The position numbers were made by a program, and so were the translations under genes. From positions 17,034,349 to 17,098,348 of the forward strand of contig NC_092651.1 in the NCBI RefSeq assembly GCF_032118995.1: a stretch of 64,000 nt of DNA. The letters are read 5' to 3'. The notes below the pieces were generated by a model. It had not been told where the DNA came from, made no database searches, and saw only the letters and a list, made by a program, of their open reading frames with translations. Below are positions 56,796-64,000 of this stretch, piece by piece. This DNA is from Asterias amurensis (taxonomy: Eukaryota; Echinodermata; Asteroidea; Forcipulatida; Asteriidae). How positions within the stretch are numbered: position 1 is the stretch's first letter; each line of letters opens with the position of its first letter.

Positions 56796-57149
56796 AGGAT
56801 TAGACACCTTTGGTTATTGTTCAAGACCAGACTTCCCACATGGTGTATCTCAACATAATGCATAAAACAATAAACCACTCAAATGTGATTTGTCATCGAA
56901 GTTGCAATGACAGGCTTGACACACAAGTTGCTTTCAGATGCCTTAAATTCTATCACTTGAGGTCTCGAATTCAATTCAAATAATTTAGTGAGAAATTACA
57001 TGTACTTCTTTCTCAAAAATTATCTTACTTCAGAGGGAGCCGTTTCTCACAATGTTTCAGACTATATCAACAGCTCTTTATTGCTTGTTACCAATCAAGT
57101 TTTTACGCTAACAATTATTTTGAGTAATTACCAATAGTCTCCAGTGCCT
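56796..57149. mobile_element. TTAA MITE family 1 at the 3' end of COQ2
   Basis: TTAA stands at 56792-56795 and 57150-57153. The ends read AGGATTAGACACC and ACCAATAGTCTCCAGTGCC. It is inverted relative to 21148. Its right boundary lies 12 bp past the COQ2 stop codon, and on the COQ2 strand it contains AATAAA at 57077-57082. Confidence 0.85.
57077..57082 (-). promoter_or_regulatory. Candidate COQ2 polyadenylation signal AATAAA, inside a MITE
   Basis: This is the first AATAAA downstream of the COQ2 stop, 84 bp past it, and it lies within the family-1 MITE. Use is not proven; other signals could lie further downstream. Confidence 0.4.
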
Positions 57150-57165
57150 TTAAAATGAATGAGTA

Positions 57166-57339
57166 TCATGCCTGTATTTTACTTCTATTGTCCGTCTTCG
57201 TTTTACCATCGGATGATTCAGACGCAGCTTTAGCCAAGGTCCCTGCAACAATACCTGCAAAGATGATTGCACCCAGCCTGCGATTGGAGTAGAACTTGTT
57301 CCAGCAGTCCTCAGGATTGTGAATGTCCACAGTCCACAC
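57166..57339 (-). CDS. COQ2: COQ2 last exon (F) with stop
   Basis: Acceptor CCGCTACCAG. It encodes [20 protein letters not shown], a last helix ([17 protein letters not shown]) and a polar tail ending in TGA at 57166-57168. The preserved DIHxPEDCW block identifies it. Confidence 0.95.
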   Translation of the reverse strand: MWTVDIHNPEDCWNKFYSNRRLGAIIFAGIVAGTLAKAASESSDGKTKTDNRSKIQA

Positions 57340-60300
57340 CTGGTAGCGGTAGAAATAGAAATAAAAATATCCATTCAGTCAGAAGACATTTTTTCTGGAA
57401 GATCTAAAGAAGATCTAAATAACAAGAAGCGAGAGGGTGCTTATTGGCTGTCATGACCAACAACTGCTTTGGTTGAACTTGCCATTGGTTGATCACCGGC
57501 CATTAACAGTTTTTAGTTACAAAATGCGAAAACGCACGCCAGGACCAAATTTCATAGAGCTGTTTAGCAGACAATACTGCTTGCAAAAACTCTTTACCTA
57601 AGCAAAAAGTGAGTGGGGCACCGATCCGATGTAAACTTCATGTACCTTTGGCTGGTAACCTGTTTCTGTTAAACAATACCGGTGCTTGTCTTTGCTTAGC
57701 AAGTTTTTGTGCTTACAGGCTTTATGAAAGTGGGCGAAGGTTTCGACCAGGAAAGTTCAATAGCTTTATATTAATAAGGTTCTACATAATTGGGTCTCAG
57801 AATTCATCACTACAATAACCTATCTTTCTGAAAGTTTGTATTATACTCAGCGCCTTGAGTATCTTGTTTGGTAAATACATGCGCTAGATAAGACTTATTG
57901 TTATTATTTACCTGGTTGCCAATGTGAGCTGCAGTGAGCGCTACTGCTAGGTAGTAAGGCAACGTCTGTTCCGCCATGATGCCAGCTGTCGTCAGACCAG
58001 ACAACATAACGGCACCAAATCCTGTCAACCAATACTTGGTGTTCTCACCCATCTTGATGGATGTAGATCCAAGACCCAATGCCATGTCGTCTCTCTTATC
58101 CTAATGGAATAGAAATGGGACCAAGTTAGATGGTAAATAGTATACAAATAGTAAGGGAATAAAAGGGTAGCGACAGGTTCTTAAAGCCATTATACACTTT
58201 CGGTAAACAGCATTGTCCAAGTCCCACACTTCGTGTATCACAACTTATATACAAAATAACAATCGGTCATCGGAGTCGGGAGAAAATAACATAAAACCCA
58301 CTCCTGTTTTTGCGCGTTTCGCCGTGTCATGACATGTGTTTATAATAAATTTGTAATTCTCGCTATAAACGAGAATTGATATTTTTTTAATGTTTTCTTA
58401 AAAAGTAAAGCATTTCATGGAACAATATTTCAAGAGAAGTCTTTCAACAATACCTTCTCTAAACCCTATAAATTATTTGTAAATCTGTGAATTTTTTTTT
58501 TTTTTCTGTACCGAAAGTGTATAATGGCTTTAAACGGGCCTTTATCGCACAGCCATGACCCTACAAGGTGCTTTTGTTAAAAAAAATACTATTAAAGAGA
58601 CTTCGACAAACGAACATTAGAGGTTTGAACACATTTTTCCCAAAACTTTGTGAAAAATCTTGTTAGTGCACGTGGGTTGTGTGTACACGGGTTTAGAATT
58701 AGATTACGCGCTGTTACTACTAGTTATCTGCGTTCCGCGCAATAACATGGGAATAGCGAAATTGCCTGGGGTATTTATAAATGAATGTTTTTGAGTGTGT
58801 TGGTGTGAATATTTTCACGAGTTGCACGAATGAAAAACATTCATTATTTGTTTTATACATGTATAACGTGCAAGTAGATCTTTGTACACTCATTTTGAAT
58901 GGAGGGTACAACTTCCCTGCAATAGAACAAATCGGATGGAATTTAAAAAAAAAACACAGTGAATGATGTAGCGGCCAATGGTACATTTATTTGCTATCAT
59001 GTGACAAACAATCCTATTAATCAAATGGCAAAGATCTTCTTGGGTGTTAATAAAGACAAATAAAGTCAGAGGTGAGAGTCATTGCTGACAGCAAAAATCT
59101 GAAACTAGGGTCAAAATTTTAAGAGATAAGTTAAAAAGATGCCATTTCCAGCCTTTTGTAACCCCTGGGGTTTAGATTTCACAATGCTTTTAGGAACAGT
59201 GTCCTTAACACTAGAGGAGTAGATCAAAGAACAGGATTTTATTTATATGTAGACACAATAACGACTGATTTTCGTCACCAGGCTGACTTAAAAAGTCATA
59301 CATCAAGCTTATTTCACAGTTTAGCAGGGAGTTTTTGCTTGTGCACATGAGTAATCTATGTTACTAATACTAGGCATTCTACGCTTACACAGCTAGCGCC
59401 GAAACTTGGTGCTGTCACAGTAAGCGGAGAACGGTGATCGTAAGCGCAGAATTCGACGGTAAGCAGAGCCATGAATTGGGCCTAGATCAGTCCAAATGTT
59501 AGACAAGAAATATTGAGTGGTACATACCTGATGTCCATAGATGGTATCATAGACCATAGTCCACGCCATACAGGACATGTAGAGAGGCAATACAATGCTC
59601 CAATCACATGACCCATGTACTGCTGAATAGCCAATCAGAGCTCCAAAGTTGATTGTCAAGCCTGTATCAAAACAAATTCAACAATAATTAAAGTTAGTTG
59701 TTTTAAAATCAAGGAACACTTAACTTGCATCAGAGGTCAAACTGGTTTAATCGGATGACCCAACTTGACCAGGGGTGGATTTCACAAAGAGTTAAGCCTA
59801 GTCTTATCTCGAGATAGGACGTGTTGCCTAACTTAGGACATGAAGGACTAGCATTATGTTTTAAATAAGGGAATAAAAGGGTAGCGACGACTTCTAAACT
59901 GCCGTTTAAATCCGGCAGGGTCGTGGCCGTGTGATAAAGGCCCAAGCCTATAAAGGAATAGCGAAACTGTCAGAGAGGTATTTATGAATAACTCTTCAAG
60001 CCATTATACACTTTCGGTACAGACAAAAAATTAAAAGTTCACAGATTTACAAATAATTCACAGGAGCTACAGAAGGTACTGATGAAAGACTTATCTTGAA
60101 ATATTATTCCATGAAATTCCCTTTTTTGAGAAAACATTAAAACAATATTAATTCTCGATAGCAAGAATTACAGATTTATTTTAAACACATGTCATGACAC
60201 GGCGATATGTGGGGAAACAAGAGTGGGTTTTCCCTTTATTTTCTCCCGACTCCGATGACCAATTGCGCCTAAATTTTCACAGGTTTTCTTTTTTTATATA

Positions 60301-63300
60301 TAAGTTGTGATACACGAAGTGTGGGCCTTGGACAATACTGTTTACTGAAAGTGTCCAATGGCTTTAAAGAGTCCTATGTAGGACTAGTCCTAAGTTAGGA
60401 CTATCTTTGTGAAATTGACCCCTGCCACTTGGACTTATGCTATATCAGAAATGGCGGCTACAGATGGCTCTAACTGCTGTTAAGTCTGTTGGTAAGGACA
60501 TCCTATTTACTTCAATACATGATGAAGCAGCAATCAAGCCATAGCCATAGCCATAGTCTGAGCGGCTTATTTGGACAAGGGCTCATTTAGACCTGCAGCA
60601 GCTGAACACAACCTCTAGATTTAGGCGTTTTGAAACTTGGAAATCGGGAAAGTCTCAACAAACAAAAACTGAGCAGTCGGCGTGTATGCATTTATACAGC
60701 TACCATGCAGACCTTGAATTTTGTCTTTGAAAAAGCAAGGCCATTGACATTTTGCAAAGGGCATTTCCAATGGGAAAAATCAAGTCTATGGAAGTCTTTC
60801 AAAGGGCAAAGAAGGCAAAGATCAGCCGTTGATTTCACCAAACACATCCTAACTTAGGATTAATCTTAGGACCCAAGACGTAGGATGCATTGAACCCATC
60901 CTATGTCAAGAAGGGTTACTCGTCCTAACTCGGGATAGGATTAATCCTAGCGTTTCTCAAAATCGGCCGCAGGGCATGTAACTCCAGTCTTGCCTTGATC
61001 CATAGAAAAGGCATGCAGCTTATGTCTGTTTAAAATGAGAGGGTGGTGCCTGGCAAAGCAAGACTTCATACTTTTATTTCAATTCAATTCATAAAGTTTC
61101 AATGGCACAGCTGGGATCCTGAACTAACGAAATCAGCTGAACATATTAAAGGATTTGGGCACTTTTTTTAACACAAAACATAATGTCCAAAGATTTACAT
61201 TAAACTTATACAGCTTGAAGATAATTATGATAGAAAGCTTCCCTTAAAATATTACTTGCTGAGATGCTGTATTTGTTGAGAAATGAGAAGAGGAAAAAAA
61301 GTCCCCCCAAAATAGTTTATGTCTCACTCTCAGTGAGACGAAAATTATATTGCATGTAAAAACGTATTAACCAGGTATGGTATGTTATGGTAAAATACCA
61401 TAACTGGTTAATCTGTTTGTACACGCTAAAACTGAGACTAAAATAATTTTTGTGGCATTGTTTTACTCATTTCACAAAAAATACAGCACCTCAGTAAGTA
61501 ATATTTTAAGGGAAGCTTTCTACTATCATTATCTTCAAACCGTCTAAGTTTAATGTAAATCTGTGGACATTGTGTAAAAAATACCCAGACCCTTTAACAA
61601 CAGGACAGATGGAAAATATCTTACCTAGAAATGCCTGTGGCCAGTAAGTAACTCTCTTCATCAGTGGGTAGATGACGATTGGTAGAACAGCAACAAATCC
61701 AAGAGCTATACTGTATACAAAGACAGGACGATAAGGAAATCTATTTAACACATAATTTTCCAGAGACATAAATTCTACAAGCAAGTATTGATCAGAGGAT
61801 GACTCTTCCAGGAACAAAATAAGAAGAAACTATAAGTGAGTAGTAAACTTGCGGGTACAACCATGTGTAAATCTCTTTTGAGCGAGTGTTGGCTCTGAGA
61901 CCAAACTGGCTCTTTTCAGAGCCAATACTCACTCAAAAGAGATTAACACATGGTTGTACCCGCAAGTTTACTATTTATTTTTAGTTTCTTCTTATTTCTC
62001 TACACCATGCAAAGCTTCAAATAATACTTGCAGGAACAAAATGTTTGATATGACATAATAAATATTGCGGTGCTAAACCAGACAAAGACTTGTAGGCCAG
62101 CAAGAGAATCTCTTATACAATACGTTCATTGATTGACAGCCAGTGTAATTCTTCAAGTATTGGAGAGAATGACATACCTGTATGGATTAAGAGTCAGCAA
62201 TATCCCCAAGGCAACGCTGAGTTGAGCTGCTAGGAAGACTAGGGCCTGTCTAGGGCTGATGTCACCTGCAGCTATGGGTCTTGAGCGTGTCCGTTCAACC
62301 TGTACAAAATCAAATATAATCATTCCGATAATTGTGGAACTGATATGTGTCAAAATGATGTGCATCATTGACCAATTAGTTCATTTAAAGCCATTATACA
62401 GTTATACACTTTCGAAACAGAATTTTTTTTAAAAGTTTTTACAAATTTACAAATAACTTACAGGGTTTACAGAAGGTAATGGTGAAAGACTCCTCTTGAA
62501 ATATTATGTCATGAAATGCTTTACTTTTTGAGACAACATTAAAACAATTATCAATTCTCGCTAACGAGAATTACAGATTTTTTTGTATGTCATGACACGG
62601 CGAAACGTGCGGAAACAAGGTATGGGTTTTCCCGTTATTTTCTCCCGACGGCCGATTGAGCCTAATTTTTCACAGGTTTGTTATTTTATATATAAGTTGT
62701 GATACACGAAGTGTGGGACTTGGACAATACTGTTTACCGAAAGGGTCCAATGGCTTGTATATCGAGCCTCGAATTAATCCACGTTACCCATAGCAATGAC
62801 CGATCCATTAGGCTCCACCCAGGACGCACGTGTGGAAGAACACATGAGCCTCTCCAAGGGACTTGGACAATACTGTTTACCGAAAGGGTCCAATGGCTTG
62901 TATATCGAGCCTCGAATTAATCCACGTTACCCATAGCAATGACCGATCCATTAGGCTCCACCCAGGACGCACGTGTGGAAGAACACATGAGCCTCTCCAA
63001 TGCCATTCTGCACAACTCTGCCGCGCGCCAAGCTATTGCGCACGCAAGTCAGACTTGTTGTTGCGCAATGGGTTGTGATGGGTCAATATGCAATGGGGCG
63101 GAGCTAATGGATCAGTTCCTATTGCTGCCCTTTGCAAAGGTCCAACAATACAAATTTTCATTTTCTTCATAGAGGTGCCCCTACCAGGAAAATTTCTGTG
63201 TCCATTCATCAAGGGTGGAAGTTCAACGTCTGTAACATAGGTAAATTCGACGACCGATTGAATTCAAATTTTCACAGGTTTGTTATTTTATGCATATGTT

Positions 63301-63566
63301 GAGATATACCAAGTGAGAAGACTGGTCTTTGACAATTACCAATAGTGTCCAGTGTCTTTAAGCAGCCCTATGAAATTGCTCCCGGGTCACAGTACTTACA
63401 GATTTATCAAAGTCCTTGTCCCACATGTCATTGACGGTACAACCTGCTCCTCTTACTACAAGGCCTCCTAGTCCGCAGAGACCAAGCATGTATAAACTAG
63501 GAAAGTGACCAGGCGCTGTAGCCAATGCAATACTCCACGCACAAGGCCAATAGCACAACCACGTTC
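57166..63566 (-). CDS. COQ2: 4-hydroxybenzoate polyprenyltransferase, mitochondrial; last six exons
   Basis: COQ2 attaches the polyprenyl tail to 4-hydroxybenzoate in the inner mitochondrial membrane, an early committed step of ubiquinone synthesis. It belongs to the UbiA family, whose members have about nine membrane helices. Six minus-strand exons are seen: 63400-63566, 62178-62299, 61625-61710, 59528-59661, 57912-58100 and 57166-57339. All have GT..AG introns and the phases fit. The joined 289 residues follow human COQ2 closely: NDMWDKDFD is the first Asp-rich motif and [13 protein letters not shown] the second, both binding Mg-diphosphate. [30 protein letters not shown] and [12 protein letters not shown] also match. 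The N-terminal targeting peptide and first exons lie beyond the right edge. Every intron carries transposon-derived sequence or is AT-rich. No damage is seen, so the gene looks functional. Confidence 0.96.
57541..57735. mobile_element. MITE in a COQ2 intron
   Basis: The left end (GGACCAAATTTCATAGAGCTG) and the inverted right end (GCCCACTTTCATAAAGCCTG) are imperfect inverted repeats. The interior repeats the GCTTAGCA/TGCTTGC words typical of this family. Related sequence lies near 26655. Confidence 0.65.
57825..57910 (+). mobile_element. SINE-like 3' tail abutting the COQ2 exon E donor
   Basis: CAGCGCCTTGAG, then ATGCGCTAGATAAGACTTAT and an ATT-rich tail end directly at the exon border (57911). 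This 'GCGCCTTGAG...TGCGCTATATAAG...(ATT)n' tail is, from memory, common in sea-star SINEs. Confidence 0.6.
57912..58100 (-). CDS. COQ2: COQ2 exon E
   Basis: Acceptor TTCCATTAG, donor GTAAAT. It encodes [20 protein letters not shown], then two membrane helices, ending AAHIGNQ. DKRDD completes the second Asp-rich motif. The donor is built from the ATT-rich tail of a SINE-like repeat. Confidence 0.95.
58185..58529. mobile_element. TTAA MITE family 2 in a COQ2 intron
   Basis: TTAA flanks both sides (58181-58184 and 58530-58533). The ends are AGCCATTATACACTTTCGG and its inverse, nearly perfect over about 21 bp. Confidence 0.88.
58534..59527. other. COQ2 intron sequence, no further gene
   Basis: Fragments near 58535-58790 resemble 59870-59990 (GGGAATAGCGAAA, GGTATTTATAAATGAAT), an older dispersed repeat. 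No exon was seen. Confidence 0.4.
59528..59661 (-). CDS. COQ2: COQ2 exon D
   Basis: Acceptor TTGATACAG, donor GTATGT. It encodes [17 protein letters not shown], then [20 protein letters not shown] and a Gln. It contains the first half of the second Asp-rich motif and ends on a codon boundary. Confidence 0.95.
59770..60424. mobile_element. MITE with CAGGGGT..TTTCACAAAGAG ends, host of a nested insertion
   Basis: The left end CAGGGGTGGATTTCACAAAG pairs with the right end TTTGTGAAATTGACCCCTG. Interior words GACTAGTCCTAAGTTAGGAC are typical of this widespread family. A family-2 TTAA MITE (59999-60363) lies inside it. Confidence 0.75.
59999..60363. mobile_element. TTAA MITE family 2, nested
   Basis: It starts AGCCATTATACACTTTCGG after a decayed TTCA and ends GTGTCCAATGGC before TTAA (60364-60367). 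It is inserted in the MITE at 59770-60424. Confidence 0.82.
60425..61145. other. COQ2 intron sequence with a partial MITE
   Basis: Near 60840-60970 words such as CATCCTAACTTAGGATTAAT and GGATAGGATTAATCCTAGCG match the family of 59770-60424 in part. No exon was seen. Confidence 0.4.
61150..61593. mobile_element. Palindromic TTAA MITE, family 3
   Basis: TTAA flanks both sides (61146-61149 and 61594-61597). The two halves are inverted repeats of about 150 bp (GATTTACATTAAACTTA, GAAAGCTTCCCTTAAAATAT). The right half runs to within 32 bp of COQ2 exon C. Confidence 0.88.
61625..61710 (-). CDS. COQ2: COQ2 exon C
   Basis: Acceptor TGTATACAG, donor GTAAGA. It completes the Ser codon, then encodes [19 protein letters not shown] and VTYWPQAFL, with one base left over for Gly. 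It is an 86-bp exon covering one membrane helix and the conserved PLMKR.Y.PQ loop. Confidence 0.95.
61818..61998. mobile_element. Hairpin repeat in a COQ2 intron, with a histone-type stem-loop at its tip
   Basis: The left arm (AATAAGAAGAAACTA, AGTAAACTTGCGGGTACAAC, CTCTTTTGAGCGAGTGTTGG) pairs with the right arm (CCAATACTCACTCAAAAGAG, GTTGTACCCGCAAGTTTACT, TAGTTTCTTCTTATT). Between the arms is a small loop with a second, inner hairpin. Confidence 0.8.
61908..61923 (+). terminator. Perfect histone-consensus stem-loop sequence within the hairpin repeat
   Basis: GGCTCTTTTCAGAGCC is the metazoan histone 3' stem-loop consensus (6-bp stem, UUUC loop). It is followed after about 9 nt by CTCAAAAGAGATT, similar to the purine-rich element in the virus-like units. 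The 3' flank is AATAC rather than ACCA, and no histone gene precedes it. It may be a captured histone 3' end or chance within a hairpin. Confidence 0.4.
62178..62299 (-). CDS. COQ2: COQ2 exon B
   Basis: Acceptor TTTGTACAG, donor GTATGT. It encodes [20 protein letters not shown] and a membrane helix ([14 protein letters not shown]). It ends two bases into a Ser codon. Confidence 0.95.
62389..62756. mobile_element. TTAA MITE family 2 in a COQ2 intron
   Basis: TTAA precedes it at 62385-62388. It carries GTCATGACACGGCGAAACG and GATACACGAAGTGTGGGAC and ends GTCCAATGGCTT. Its right end is included in a 143-bp tandem duplication. Confidence 0.8.
62715..63000 (+). repeat. 143-bp tandem duplication
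   Basis: GGGACTTGGACAATACTG to GAGCCTCTCCAA is present twice, head to tail (62715-62857 and 62858-63000), with no difference that I can see. The unit joins the MITE end to flanking DNA, so the duplication happened after the insertion and recently. Confidence 0.9.
63240..63357. mobile_element. TTAA MITE family 1, right end only
   Basis: TCGACGACCGATTGAATTC through ACCAATAGTGTCCAGTGTC next to TTAA (63358-63361). It lies about 40 bp from the donor of COQ2 exon A. Confidence 0.8.
63400..63566 (-). CDS. COQ2: COQ2 exon A (first one in window)
   Basis: The acceptor CCTGATACAG and donor GTAAGT are clear. It takes one base from the previous exon to complete Gly, then encodes [29 protein letters not shown]. 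It holds the first Asp-rich motif and ends on a codon boundary. Confidence 0.95.
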
Positions 63567-64000
63567 CTGTATCAGGGGGAAAGCAAGCAACAAAATTAAA
63601 CTATTTTTTATTTTTATTTTATTTTATTACCTTCAATACACAAATACATTTAAAAAAAATGACATTGGTGCAAAAGGGAAACCCCGAACAGGCACACAGG
63701 CCCACTAAATTGGGACCCTTGTTACATCAAAAACCAAAAGACAAGGGACAAGCACAACTACAGGCAAACAACCGAACAAAACAAAGAAATACTATAAAAA
63801 GTAAACAAAATCACAAAGAAGATGGAAAAACTACAATTTAAAAATAGCAAAAAATTATTGCACATAAGCATGATAAAAATACACTGGAGAACGGTACTAT
63901 CCTAATTAATCATCACTGGCTGGTGAGTAGTTGCCAAGGAGGCCAAATTGACAATCTTTTTAATGACTTCAAAAACTTTTGCAATCATAATATTTGTTAA
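63567..64000. other. COQ2 intron upstream of exon A; low-complexity tract
   Basis: It includes a T/A-rich tract (63601-63660) and an A-rich stretch (63720-63860). No further exon is seen before the window ends. Confidence 0.5.

Overview
This is AT-rich metazoan nuclear DNA dominated by repeats. The repeat families (TTAA-flanked MITEs whose ends read AGACACTGGACAC or AGCCATTATACAC, a tRNA-derived SINE, palindromic MITEs) look to me like echinoderm and most likely sea-star (asteroid) families; that is recognition from memory, not a search. The one well-supported host gene is COQ2, the mitochondrial 4-hydroxybenzoate polyprenyltransferase of ubiquinone synthesis. Its last six exons lie on the minus strand between 63566 and 57166, with GT..AG introns and consistent phases; earlier exons lie beyond the right edge.

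Layout. 1-450: decayed Merlin (ISXO2-like) transposase. 2101-4098: four exons of a spliced transposase-like gene (IDGMDQ...QLDNC...VGHTHEDVD family), minus strand. 4653-17880: three fossil copies of a virus-like element carrying a protein-primed type family-B DNA polymerase; copies 2 and 3 are near-identical direct repeats. 17.9-28.7 kb: LINE 3' end, hAT MITE, SINE with a MITE inside it, and several TTAA MITEs. 28.7-34.1 kb: hAT-like transposase remnant, two clusters of short dispersed motifs, and a foldback MITE with a perfect 9-bp target duplication. 36.9-38.9 kb: 58-bp satellite. 40.8-52.1 kb: 57-bp satellite split by a 6.86-kb insertion with CCCAGCAAACA ends. 53.3-56 kb: 48-bp satellite with a palindromic core. 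57.1-64 kb: COQ2, whose introns and 3' flank are full of MITEs.

Most unusual signal. Each of the three fossil virus-like copies has a small minus-strand gene with a basic tail, followed 32-59 nt past its end by a perfect replication-dependent histone mRNA 3' stem-loop (GGCTCTTTTAAGAGCC, then ACCA) and a purine-rich stretch resembling the U7-binding histone downstream element. Together with the DNA polymerase and a tyrosine-recombinase piece, this suggests an element that used the host's S-phase histone 3'-end machinery. A second histone-type stem-loop (GGCTCTTTTCAGAGCC) sits in a hairpin repeat inside a COQ2 intron.

In COQ2, a MITE begins about 12 bp after the stop codon and supplies an AATAAA, so the 3' UTR is probably mostly transposon. 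The donor of the penultimate intron is embedded in the ATT-rich tail of a SINE-like repeat.
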